Notes under the pieces: generated by a model
Told to the model about the DNA's origin: nothing
What the model saw: only the letters and a program-made list of their open reading frames with translations
Databases searched by the model: none
Source of the DNA: Hoeflea_A sp965204935
GTDB lineage: Bacteria > Pseudomonadota > Alphaproteobacteria > Rhizobiales > Rhizobiaceae
Direction: 5' to 3' (one strand)
NCBI RefSeq assembly: GCF_965204935.1
Contig: NZ_CBDBFO010000002.1
Length of the DNA: 64,000 nt
Position numbers and translations under genes: made by a program
Shown: positions 41,458-49,983 of the stretch, piece after piece
How positions within the stretch are numbered: position 1 is the first letter of the stretch
How the letters are laid out: each line of letters begins with the position of its first letter

Positions 41458-42558
41458 TTAGCGATAGTCGTAAGTGCCGTTCTTCCACTCGTACCAGACA
41501 TAGCCGGGCAGCGTGACGTCGCCCTTTTCGTTGAAGCTCAGACTACCGAGCACGGTCGAAAAATCACCGGTGTTCAGAGCCGGGATGACCTTGTCCGGCT
41601 CTGCGGATCCGGCGGCCTTCGCGGCTTCCGCCCATGCCTGGATGGCGGCATAGGTGTAAAGCACGTAGCCTTCCGGCTCGATGCCCTTGTCGCGGAACTT
41701 CTTGACGACATCAGCCGCCGCGTCGTTCTTGCGCGGATCCGGCGAGAAGGTCATCAGCGTGCCCTGGCCGGCATCACCGGTGATCGACCAGTATTCGTCG
41801 GTCACAAGCGCGTCGCCCGAGACAAGCTGCGTGTCCATGCCCTGGTCGCGCATCTGGCGAACGATCAGGCCGGCTTCCGTGTGATAGCCACCGACATAGG
41901 CGACATCGATGGCTTCCTGCTTCATCTTGGAAACAAGCGCCGTGTAGTCCTTTTCACCAGCGGTGTAGGCTTCGTACATCTGTGCCGAGCCGCCGAGGTC
42001 TTCCAGAACCGTTTTCGTGGCATCGGCCAGGCCTTTGCCGTAAGCGGTCTTGTCGTGAAGGATGGCGATGTTCTTGTCGTTGAATTCTTCAAAAAGAAGA
42101 CCACCGGCAACGAGACCCTGCTGGTCGTCGCGGCCGCAGACGCGGAAGACGTTCGGTCCGCCTTCGTCCGTCAGCTTCGGGTTTGTGGAGGCCGGAGAAA
42201 TCTGCACGATTCCTTCTTCCTCATAAACCTTGGAGGCCGGGATGGATGAACCGGAGCAGAAATGCCCGGCCATGAAGACCACGCCCTTCGATACCATCTG
42301 GTTGGCAACGGCCACGGCCTGCTTCGGGTCGCACGCATCGTCACCGACACTGAGGACGAGCATCTCGCCATTGACACCGCCGGCAGCGTTGATGTCTTCA
42401 ACCGCCTGCTCGGCACCTGCCTTCATCTGCGCGCCAAAGCTTGCATATTGACCTGTCATCGGACCGGCTGTCGCGATCTGGATATCAGCCCAGGCCGTGC
42501 CGGCACTCATCCCGATGCTGAATGCAAGGGCGGTGGTTGCAAGTAGATATTTCCTCAT
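41458..42558 (-). CDS. livK: Branched-chain amino acid ABC transporter substrate-binding protein
   Basis: Periplasmic Leu/Ile/Val receptor. 366 residues with a Sec signal (about 1-24, ending GTAWA). The mature part starts DIQIATAGPMTGQYASFGAQM, the normal LIV-BP opening. The disulfide-forming cysteines are in DDACDPKQA and GHFCSGSS; ISPASTNPKLT follows. The TAA stop at 41460-41458 is one copy of the target duplication of the IS5 element, so the gene is full length but its 3' flank has been replaced. It is separated from the rest of its operon by the small membrane gene and a 108-base gap. Confidence 0.93.
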   Translation of the reverse strand: MRKYLLATTALAFSIGMSAGTAWADIQIATAGPMTGQYASFGAQMKAGAEQAVEDINAAGGVNGEMLVLSVGDDACDPKQAVAVANQMVSKGVVFMAGHFCSGSSIPASKVYEEEGIVQISPASTNPKLTDEGGPNVFRVCGRDDQQGLVAGGLLFEEFNDKNIAILHDKTAYGKGLADATKTVLEDLGGSAQMYEAYTAGEKDYTALVSKMKQEAIDVAYVGGYHTEAGLIVRQMRDQGMDTQLVSGDALVTDEYWSITGDAGQGTLMTFSPDPRKNDAAADVVKKFRDKGIEPEGYVLYTYAAIQAWAEAAKAAGSAEPDKVIPALNTGDFSTVLGSLSFNEKGDVTLPGYVWYEWKNGTYDYR

Positions 42559-42666
42559 GCTTCTTACTCCCGTTGAGGTTAATTATCAGGCTAAGGTCAC
42601 GTTTCCGCGTAACTGTTCCGCATTCTGAATAAAATTGCAAATACAATCACGTAGATCGTGCAGTGC

Positions 42667-43017
42667 TTACCCCTCAGCTTTCTTTTCGCGCCAGTTGAAC
42701 GGTCCTGATCGCTCGTACAACCAGCTGTATTGGGTTACCATCTGACGCACACGCGTAATCCGGTAACCGAGAAGCGCGGCGGAAATGAGAACCGCCGCGT
42801 CAACCACGTAGTAGTGGAAGGAAAGGAGCGCACTGCCGAAGAGCGCGTAATGGAAAAACCGAACCACGGCGGCGAGCAGCAGCGTGTAAAGGATCGGCTG
42901 GATGATGGGCCGCCAATGGGAAGCCAGCGCGCGGCCGGTCATGTAGGCCGCGGCGCCACCGATGACGACGGTGAGCATAAAGAAGGTCGCGAAGTTGGTG
43001 TCCCACAAAATACCCAT
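42667..43017 (-). CDS. Small membrane protein of the liv operon (DUF6867-like)
   Basis: 116 residues with three predicted membrane helices (about 10-28, 38-58 and 68-86) and a hydrophilic C-terminus (YSWLYERSGPFNWREKKAEG). It overlaps livF by one base (TGATG), so it is translated from the same operon. Similar small proteins accompany liv operons in rhizobia; the function is unknown. It could stabilise or regulate the permease, which is inference. Confidence 0.72.
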   Translation of the reverse strand: MGILWDTNFATFFMLTVVIGGAAAYMTGRALASHWRPIIQPILYTLLLAAVVRFFHYALFGSALLSFHYYVVDAAVLISAALLGYRITRVRQMVTQYSWLYERSGPFNWREKKAEG

Positions 43018-43745
43018 CAGTGCGCCCCTCCCTCGAGATAGGCCGCCCGCACCTCTTCGCGTGCCAGGAGCTCGGCGCCGGTCCCGCTCATGGTGATCTT
43101 GCCGTTGACGATCACATGGCCCTGATCGGCGAGTTTCAGGGCATGGTAGGCATTCTGCTCCACGAGGAACACCGTCAGACCCTGGCTCTTGTTGAGTTCC
43201 TTGATCACCTCGAAGATCTGCTTGACAACCAGCGGCGCGAGACCGAGCGACGGCTCGTCGAGCAAAAGCAGTTTCGGACGCGCCATCAGCGCCCGTGCGA
43301 TGGCCAGCATCTGCTGTTCGCCGCCGGACAGTGTGCCGCCGCGCTGGTCCTTGCGGTCCCTGAGGCGCGGAAACAGCTCAAAGGCCCGCTCTGCGTCCTC
43401 GTCAAAATGCTCCGGGTCTGCCACGGCAGCGCCCATAAGAAGGTTTTCGACAACGGTCATGCGCGGGAATATGCGCCGCCCTTCCGGTGACTGCGATATG
43501 CGCAGGCGCATGATCTCATGGGTGGGCATGCGGGTGATGTCCCGGCCGTCGTAGATGATCTGGCCCGAGCGAGCGCGCGGATCACCGCAGATAGTCATCA
43601 TCAGGGTCGACTTGCCGGCGCCATTGGCACCGATCAGCGTGACGATCTCGCCTTCGTGAACATCGAGCGTTATGCCGCGCAGCGCCTGGATCTTGCCGTA
43701 GAAGGTCTCGACGTCGCGTATCTGAAGCAAAGGTGCCTTGCTCAT
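43017..43745 (-). CDS. livF: Branched-chain amino acid ABC transporter ATP-binding protein LivF
   Basis: 242 residues. Walker A LIGANGAGKSTLMM (about residue 40), a QSPEGRRIFPRMTVVENLLMGA stretch characteristic of LivF, signature TLSGGEQQMLAIARAL, Walker B KLLLLDEPSLGLAP, and switch region VFLVEQNAYHALKLAD. It overlaps livG by 4 bases. Confidence 0.94.
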   Translation of the reverse strand: MSKAPLLQIRDVETFYGKIQALRGITLDVHEGEIVTLIGANGAGKSTLMMTICGDPRARSGQIIYDGRDITRMPTHEIMRLRISQSPEGRRIFPRMTVVENLLMGAAVADPEHFDEDAERAFELFPRLRDRKDQRGGTLSGGEQQMLAIARALMARPKLLLLDEPSLGLAPLVVKQIFEVIKELNKSQGLTVFLVEQNAYHALKLADQGHVIVNGKITMSGTGAELLAREEVRAAYLEGGAH

Positions 43746-44608
43746 TGGCGCACCTCCGCAGCGGTTTCCTCGATCTCGCTCTCGACGGCATCCACCTCTT
43801 CGTCCTCAACCCCGAGATAAGCGGCGATCACCTTCGGATCGCTGCGCACTTCGTCGGCGGTGCCGTCGGCAATCTTGACGCCATAGTCGAGCACGATGAT
43901 GTGGTCCGAAATGCCCATCACGACATTCATGTCATGCTCGATCAGCAGGATGCCGGTCTCGCACTCCCCGCGCACGAAGAGCAGCAGCTTGTTGAGTTCC
44001 TCGGATTCCGCCGGATTGAGACCCGCCGCCGGCTCGTCGAGACACAAAAGCTCCGGACCGGTGCACATGGCACGGGCGATCTCGAGCTTGCGCTGGTCGC
44101 CATAGGGAAGGTCGGCGGCAGCGTCGTCGGCACGGTGGGTGAGATTGATGTGTTCGAGCCAGTATTCCGAACGCTCGACGGCTTCCTTCTCGGCACGCTT
44201 GAAGCTGGCAATGCCGAAGATACCGCCAATGGTCTGTTTCGAGGCCCGCATCAGAGGATTGTGCTGGGCAATCATCAGGTTCTCCAGAACCGTCATGCCG
44301 CCGAACAGACGAATGTTCTGGAAGGTCCGCGCGACCCGGGCATTCTTGGTGATGCGGAAGTCGTCCATGCGTTCGAGCAGGAAATCCTCGCCATCGTTGC
44401 GATGCATGGTGATCCTGCCCTCGGTCGGCTTGTAGAAGCCGGTCAGGCAGTTGAAAACCGTCGTCTTGCCGGCGCCATTCGGTCCGATCAGCGCGGTGAT
44501 GTCGCCCCGACGGGCCGTCATCGACAGATCGTTGACAGCGAGGAGACCGCCGAACCGCATCGTCAGGTGCTCCACGGTCAGGAGCGGGGCGTTTGCTTCG
44601 TCTGCCAT
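43742..44608 (-). CDS. livG: Branched-chain amino acid ABC transporter ATP-binding protein LivG
   Basis: 288 residues. MRFGGLLAVNDLSM at the N-terminus, Walker A LIGPNGAGKTTVFNCLTGFY, TFQNIRLFGGMTVLENLM typical of LivG, signature around LPYGDQRKLEIARAM, Walker B LLCLDEPAAGLNP. I chose ATG 44608, one base after the livM stop. The C-terminus has an acidic tail (VEDEEVDAVESEIEETAAE) beyond the domain. Confidence 0.94.
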   Translation of the reverse strand: MADEANAPLLTVEHLTMRFGGLLAVNDLSMTARRGDITALIGPNGAGKTTVFNCLTGFYKPTEGRITMHRNDGEDFLLERMDDFRITKNARVARTFQNIRLFGGMTVLENLMIAQHNPLMRASKQTIGGIFGIASFKRAEKEAVERSEYWLEHINLTHRADDAAADLPYGDQRKLEIARAMCTGPELLCLDEPAAGLNPAESEELNKLLLFVRGECETGILLIEHDMNVVMGISDHIIVLDYGVKIADGTADEVRSDPKVIAAYLGVEDEEVDAVESEIEETAAEVRQ

Positions 44609-44609
44609 C

Positions 44610-45944
44610 TCAGTGCCCCTCGCCCTGTGCGACCATATCAGCCGCAACGGCCTTCTTCTCCTTCAGGAAAATCGACGGCTCGCGGGTCGCGATCAGGCCG
44701 CGTGGACGCCAGATCATGATCATGACCATGGCAAGACCGAAGATCAGCATGCGGTATTGCTCGGCCTCACGGAAGATCTCGAAGCCGCCGATCATCGCAA
44801 CCGATGCAATGACCACGCCGACCTGCGAGCCCATGCCGCCCAGGACGACGATGGCAAGGATCAGCGCCGATTCTATGAAGGTGAAGCTCTCGGGCGAGAT
44901 AAAGCCCTGTCGCGTTGCGAAGAACGATCCGGCGAAGCCGGCGAACATCGCGCCCGTCGCAAAGGCGGTCAGCTTGATCGAAACCGTGTTGAGACCGAGC
45001 GAGCGGCAGGCGATCTCGTCTTCCCTGAGCGCCTCCCAGGCGCGCCCGATCGGCAGGCGCCGCAACCTGATCGTGACGAAATTCGTGATCAGCGCAAGGA
45101 TCAGGATGAGAAAATAGAGGAAGATGATGCGGTGGATCGATGAAAATTCAAGGCCGAAGAAATCCGCGAATCCACCCTCCCCGCGCTTGAACGGGATACC
45201 GAAGAAACTGGGACGGGGAATGCCGGAAATGCCGTCCGGTCCGCCGGTGAATTCGTACCAGTTCAAGAGCACAATGCGGATGATTTCGCCGAAGGCGAGC
45301 GTCACGATGGCGAGGTAGTCGCCGCGCAGCCGCAGCACCGGAAAGCCGAGAATAATGCCCCAGAACGCCGCGAGTATGCCGGCGAGCGGCAGACACATCC
45401 AGAAGGACAGGCCGAAATACTGGGCGAGCAGCGCATAGGAATAGGCGCCGACCGCATAGAACGCCACATAGCCAAGATCGAGCAGGCCGGCGAGGCCGAC
45501 GACGATGTTGAGGCCCCATCCCAGCATAACATAGGTCAGGATGAGAATGCCGAGATCAAGCAGGTAGCGGTCCGTGAAGGGCAGAAACGGAAACACGACG
45601 GCGAACAACAGGAACACCGGCACAAAAGCCTTGCCTGCCTTTGCCAGGAAGTCGGCATAGCGTGACTGCAGCGCTTTCGGCATGAATGTCCGGTCGGCGC
45701 CGGTCGGCCGGCGCCAAACGGTCAGCAGCAGGATCAGCCGGCCGATAACAACAGCGGCAATGACGAAGAATGCCTCTTCAAAGCGCAGCACAAGTGACAG
45801 GCCACCCGTGGCCGTTTCCGTCTTGAACGCGATGGTGGAGCCGAAGATGGCGGCCCCGAGCAGTGCTGTTATGCCCAGGTCCTTGCCGATTTCGGCCAGT
45901 TCCAGGCCGCTGCCGGCTACGCCGTTTTGCGTCGCTTCAGCCAT
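44610..45944 (-). CDS. livM: Branched-chain amino acid ABC transporter permease LivM
   Basis: 444 residues, longer than LivH, with about eleven membrane helices. The N-terminal extension (about 1-130) precedes the family core, which begins LGWGLNIVVGLAGLLDLGYVAFYAVGAY; GDYLAIVTLAFGEIIRIVLLNW and the EAA-like loop PIGRAWEALREDEIACRSLGLN are diagnostic. It shares one base with livH (TGATG type). Confidence 0.94.
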   Translation of the reverse strand: MAEATQNGVAGSGLELAEIGKDLGITALLGAAIFGSTIAFKTETATGGLSLVLRFEEAFFVIAAVVIGRLILLLTVWRRPTGADRTFMPKALQSRYADFLAKAGKAFVPVFLLFAVVFPFLPFTDRYLLDLGILILTYVMLGWGLNIVVGLAGLLDLGYVAFYAVGAYSYALLAQYFGLSFWMCLPLAGILAAFWGIILGFPVLRLRGDYLAIVTLAFGEIIRIVLLNWYEFTGGPDGISGIPRPSFFGIPFKRGEGGFADFFGLEFSSIHRIIFLYFLILILALITNFVTIRLRRLPIGRAWEALREDEIACRSLGLNTVSIKLTAFATGAMFAGFAGSFFATRQGFISPESFTFIESALILAIVVLGGMGSQVGVVIASVAMIGGFEIFREAEQYRMLIFGLAMVMIMIWRPRGLIATREPSIFLKEKKAVAADMVAQGEGH

Positions 45945-46891
45945 CAGACTTTCTCAACCTCAGGCTTGCCAAGCAATCCCTGGGGCAGGAAGATCAGCAC
46001 GATCGCCAGCATGGAAAACGCCGCAACATCCTTGTATTCCACCGAGAAATAGGCCGACCACAGGGTCTCGATAAGCCCGATCACCAATCCGCCGAGCATG
46101 GCGCCCGGCAGTGATCCGATGCCGCCGAGCACCGCCGCGGTGAACGCCTTCACACCGGCAACGAAGCCTATGTAGAAGTCGATCACTCCGTAGTAGAGCA
46201 GGTACATCAGCCCGGCGACGGCGGCGAGCGCCGCGCCCATGACGAAGGTTGTGGAGATCGTCCGGTCGACATTGATTCCAAGAAGCGATGCCATCTTGCG
46301 GTCCTGCTCGCAGGCCCTTTGGGCGCGTCCCAGCGACGTCTTGGCGATGATCAGGGAAAACACCGTCATGAGCACAATGGTGACCGTGATGATCAGGATC
46401 TGCATGTTGGAGATCTGGACGACGAATTCGCCGTTCTCGTCAACGCGCCGCATGATCGTGTGGCCGCCAGAGATAATCGGCTGCAGTGGCTTCACGCGCG
46501 CGCCCTGTGAAATCTGGATGTAGTTCTGAAGCACAATCGAAACACCGATGGCGGTAATCAGCGGCGCCAGCCGGAAGGAGCCGCGCAGTGGCCGATAGGC
46601 GAGCCGCTCAAGCGTCCATCCATAGGCGGACGAGATGACCATTGCGCACATGAGCACAAGGATCAGCGCCAGGATGATGATGAAGATGCTCGAGGAGGCT
46701 GCCAGTCCAAGTGCCGTTATCACGATCAGGGAGATGAAAGCGCCGACCATGAATATGTCACCATGGGCGAAGTTGATCATGCCGATAATGCCGTAGACCA
46801 TCGTATAGCCGATGGCGATCAGTCCGTAGATCGATCCAAGGGTCACGCCATTGATCAATTGTTGTACGAAATATTCCACAAGCTTCCCCAA
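45944..46891 (-). CDS. livH: Branched-chain amino acid ABC transporter permease LivH
   Basis: 315 residues with about eight membrane helices. The opening QQLINGVTLGSIYGLIAIGYTMVYG and the next stretch with INFAHGDIFMVGAF are the LivH signature; GRAQRACEQDRKMASLLGIN is the cytoplasmic EAA-like loop. First gene of the minus-strand liv operon; its promoter should lie in the 572-base spacer shared with the divergent second transporter operon. Confidence 0.94.
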   Translation of the reverse strand: MGKLVEYFVQQLINGVTLGSIYGLIAIGYTMVYGIIGMINFAHGDIFMVGAFISLIVITALGLAASSSIFIIILALILVLMCAMVISSAYGWTLERLAYRPLRGSFRLAPLITAIGVSIVLQNYIQISQGARVKPLQPIISGGHTIMRRVDENGEFVVQISNMQILIITVTIVLMTVFSLIIAKTSLGRAQRACEQDRKMASLLGINVDRTISTTFVMGAALAAVAGLMYLLYYGVIDFYIGFVAGVKAFTAAVLGGIGSLPGAMLGGLVIGLIETLWSAYFSVEYKDVAAFSMLAIVLIFLPQGLLGKPEVEKV

Positions 46892-47463
46892 TACTCCTGC
46901 GATATGGCTTCGGCGCTCAAGCGCGTTGGCGCGGCGAAGCCGCTGTGCCCCTAGACGGTTTTATCCTGCAACATGAAATTCCTGCGCGCCCGACACGGCG
47001 CGGTATGTGATGGACTAAATGTCAATTGAAGGCCCCGGACATATGAGGCAGCGAAGCCAGCCGGCCGCGTTGTTCCCTGGAACCGGCCGATGAACCCACT
47101 AACCGCTTGCCAAACACCTGCCGGCAGCATACTTCCCCGATCTGCGCCTTGACGACGCTTTTTGTTCAAGTCGCTAGAATGGCCAAAATTGTTTTGAGAT
47201 CAACCCCTATTCGCGCGCTTGGAAACTGTCGCGGTGGATGGCGTCAGCTTGGCGCCTTTTGATCCTCCGCATCCGCCAAAAGGACTTGTTTCCTGCCATA
47301 TCCACGCCCTATTCGACAGCCAGACGCGGTTTTTCTTCCCAAGCCGACATGCGAATGTTAAGGGAAGCCTCAAAAGCCCGGTTGTTTGCGGGCAACCGCT
47401 GCAATCTTCGAAAGAAGACGCTTACGGACTGCAAGCAATCAACAACAACAAAATCGGGGAAGC
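46892..47463. other. Intergenic region between two divergent ABC transporter operons
   Basis: 572 bases without a convincing gene. It must hold the start signals for both operons. The frames at 47219-47467 and 47238-47480 lack ribosome sites and family features and overlap the start of the next gene. The stretch near 46900-47000 is GC-rich and that near 47150-47220 AT-rich, so promoters are more likely in the latter. I found no convincing operator, riboswitch or terminator. Confidence 0.5.
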
Positions 47464-48273
47464 ATGAGCGCAATCATTGATGTGCGGAGCGTGACAAAGC
47501 GTTTCGGCGGTTTTTTTGCCGTAGACGACTGCACGCTTTCCATCCGGAAGGGCTCTGTGACCGGGCTTATCGGTCCGAACGGGGCTGGAAAAACCACCCT
47601 TTTCAATATGGTAGCGGGCACGTTTGCACCGACTTCCGGCAAGATCCTTCTGGATGGAGATGACGTCACGGGACTGCCCGCGCACGAGCTTTTCAACCGC
47701 GGCCTCTTGCGGACTTTCCAGATCGCCCACGAGTTTTCGCACATGACGGTGACCGAAAACCTGATGATGGTGCCCGCGCACCAGAGCGGGGAAAATCTTG
47801 CGTCAGCCTGGTTTCGCCCGATGCGCGTGGCGCAGGAGGAAACACAGGTGCGCCGCAAGGCGGAGGAGGTCATGGACTTTCTCAAGATCACCCACGTCAA
47901 GAACGAGCTCGCCGGCAATCTGTCGGGCGGGCAAAAAAAGCTGCTGGAGCTTGGCCGTACGATGATGGTCGACGCGAAGGTGGTCCTGCTCGACGAAATC
48001 GCCGCCGGCGTCAACCGGACCCTGCTTAACGACCTGGTTTCCAATATCGAGCGTCTCAACCAGGAGCTTGGCTATACCTTCTTTGTCATCGAGCACGACA
48101 TGGACATGATCGCACGGCTCTGCGATCCGGTCATCGTCATGGCTGCCGGTACGGTGATGACAGAGGGACATATCGAGGACATCCAGAAGAACGAAGCGGT
48201 GATCGAAGCCTATTTCGGCGGTTCCCCTACCGGCCAGGCAACCATCGACACCAACCAGGAGGTCCCGCAATGA
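47464..48273 (+). CDS. Branched-chain amino acid-type ABC transporter ATP-binding protein (LivG-like)
   Basis: 269 residues. RFGGFFAVDDCTLSI, Walker A LIGPNGAGKTTLFNMVAGTF, RTFQIAHEFSHMTVTENLMM, signature NLSGGQKKLLELGRTM, Walker B VVLLDEIAAGVNRTL (Ile where many relatives have Pro) and FFVIEHDMDMIA. Start ATG 47464. It overlaps the next ATPase gene by 4 bases. Belongs to a second complete transporter whose substrate is unknown: amino acids, amides or urea derivatives are possible. Confidence 0.9.
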   Translation: MSAIIDVRSVTKRFGGFFAVDDCTLSIRKGSVTGLIGPNGAGKTTLFNMVAGTFAPTSGKILLDGDDVTGLPAHELFNRGLLRTFQIAHEFSHMTVTENLMMVPAHQSGENLASAWFRPMRVAQEETQVRRKAEEVMDFLKITHVKNELAGNLSGGQKKLLELGRTMMVDAKVVLLDEIAAGVNRTLLNDLVSNIERLNQELGYTFFVIEHDMDMIARLCDPVIVMAAGTVMTEGHIEDIQKNEAVIEAYFGGSPTGQATIDTNQEVPQ

Positions 48274-48974
48274 GCCTTCTGGACATCAGCGACCTGCATG
48301 CGGGCTATGGGCAGATGAGCATCCTGAAGGGGGTGAATCTCAGCCTCGATGCGGGCGAGATCGGCGTCATCGTCGGCCCAAACGGAGCCGGCAAATCCAC
48401 CACGCTCAAGGCCATCTTCGGCATGCTGAACATTACGGAGGGGTCGATCCGGTTTGACGGCAAGGATATCACCGGCATCCGCTCAGAGCAGCTTGCCGAT
48501 CACCGCATTGCCTTTGTTCCGCAGGAGCACAACATTTTTCCTACGCTGACGGTGCACGAGAACCTCGAGATGGGCGCCTATGTGCGCCGTGACGATTTTT
48601 CGTCCGTCATGGATCATGTCTACGAGATCTTCCCGCCGCTCAAAGACAAGCGCGGCCAGCCGGCCGGGGAGCTTTCAGGCGGTCAGCGCCAGATGGTCGC
48701 CTTCGGCCGGGCGCTGATGATCGAGCCGAAGCTCATCCTGCTCGACGAACCGACGGCCGGCCTGTCGCCAATGTTCATGTCACAGATCTTCGACCGGGTG
48801 ATTGCCATCAACCGGACCGGCGTCACCGTCGCCATGGTGGAGCAGAATGCGAAGCAGGCGCTGGCCATCGCCCATAAGGGCTTCGTCCTTGCCGGCGGGC
48901 TCAATTCCTACACCGACACCGGGCAAAACCTTTTGAACAACCCCGAAGTCGCCGCGAGTTTCCTCGGCGGATAG
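48270..48974 (+). CDS. Branched-chain amino acid-type ABC transporter ATP-binding protein (LivF-like)
   Basis: 234 residues. Walker A VGPNGAGKSTTLKAIFGML, then FVPQEHNIFPTLTVHENLEMGAY, signature ELSGGQRQMVAFGRAL, Walker B LILLDEPTAGLSP, and a switch region VAMVEQNAKQALAIAH. Followed after 13 bases by the permease gene with a TTG start. Confidence 0.92.
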   Translation: MSLLDISDLHAGYGQMSILKGVNLSLDAGEIGVIVGPNGAGKSTTLKAIFGMLNITEGSIRFDGKDITGIRSEQLADHRIAFVPQEHNIFPTLTVHENLEMGAYVRRDDFSSVMDHVYEIFPPLKDKRGQPAGELSGGQRQMVAFGRALMIEPKLILLDEPTAGLSPMFMSQIFDRVIAINRTGVTVAMVEQNAKQALAIAHKGFVLAGGLNSYTDTGQNLLNNPEVAASFLGG

Positions 48975-48987
48975 CGGGAGAGGCACG

Positions 48988-49983
48988 TTGAACGAGATTG
49001 TATTCTTCATAAACAAGGGACTGGTATCGGGCCTGATCATCGGCTCGATCTATGCTCTCGGCGCCATCGGCGTGACGCTGGTCTTCGGCATTCTGCGCTT
49101 CGCGCATTTCGCCCATGGCGACATGATGACCCTCGGCGCCTTCATTACGCTGATCCTGACTGCCGCCCTTGCCGCCCTCGGCATCACGCTGCCGCTTCCC
49201 CTAGCCTTCATCGCCATGTTCCCGGCCATGGTGATCACCGCTTTCATCGCCATCGGGCTCGACCGAACCTTCTACAAGCCGCTGCGCCAGGCCGGTGCGC
49301 GCCCCGTTGTTCTGGTCATGGCCTCGGTCGGCGTAACCCTGATGCTGCAGGGGCTCATACGGCTCTTTGCGGGCGTGCGGGCGCGGGACATGTTTGTCGA
49401 GGCGCCCAAGGAAATCTTCCGCCTGCCGTTTCCGGGCGCAAGCCGGCCGGTGATCATTACCGAACCACAGGTGCTCTTGATCGGCTTTGTCATCGTTGCG
49501 GTGATCGCGCTGCACTGGTTCCTGACCCGCTCGCGGCTCGGCAAGGCCATGCGGGCGGTTTCCGACAATCCGGAACTGGCACGCATTACCGGTATCAACA
49601 CGGATCATGTTGTGTGGGCGACATGGGTCATCGGCGGCGCGCTTGCCTGCGCTGCAGGCACCATGCTGTCGATGGACGTCACCTTGAAGCCGGACCTTTC
49701 CTTCAACATTCTGCTGCCGATCTTCGCCGCCACCATCGTCGGCGGTATCGGCCAGCCCTACGGTGCCATTGCCGGCGGTTTCCTCGTCGGTTTCTGCGAA
49801 ACGCTCGCGGTCTTCAACTGGTCCATCCTGCTGCGGCCGATCAAGGATCAATTGTGGTTCGAGGTACCGACCAGCATGGCGCTGGTTCCGACCGAATACA
49901 AACTGATGGTGCCGTTCCTGATCCTCATCATCGTGCTGATCTTCCGGCCAACCGGCATCTTCAGAGGAAGGGTGCTGGCATGA
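48988..49983 (+). CDS. Branched-chain amino acid-type ABC transporter permease (LivH-like)
   Basis: 331 residues, about eight membrane helices. The start is TTG at 48988, preceded by GGGAGAGG, and gives the family N-terminus (SGLIIGSIYALGAIGVTLVFG, then FAHFAHGDMMTLGAF). The EAA-like loop is around SRLGKAMRAVSDNPELARITG. It overlaps the next permease by 4 bases (ATGA). Confidence 0.92.
   Translation: MNEIVFFINKGLVSGLIIGSIYALGAIGVTLVFGILRFAHFAHGDMMTLGAFITLILTAALAALGITLPLPLAFIAMFPAMVITAFIAIGLDRTFYKPLRQAGARPVVLVMASVGVTLMLQGLIRLFAGVRARDMFVEAPKEIFRLPFPGASRPVIITEPQVLLIGFVIVAVIALHWFLTRSRLGKAMRAVSDNPELARITGINTDHVVWATWVIGGALACAAGTMLSMDVTLKPDLSFNILLPIFAATIVGGIGQPYGAIAGGFLVGFCETLAVFNWSILLRPIKDQLWFEVPTSMALVPTEYKLMVPFLILIIVLIFRPTGIFRGRVLA

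Noticed and set aside
46972..47031. 18-codon frame MKFLRARH... near the livH upstream region
   Set aside because: Too short, without ribosome site; could be a leader peptide but there is no attenuator-like structure to support it.
47219..47467. 82-codon frame in the spacer between the two transporter operons
   Set aside because: No ribosome site, no family features, and it runs into the start of the next ATPase gene.
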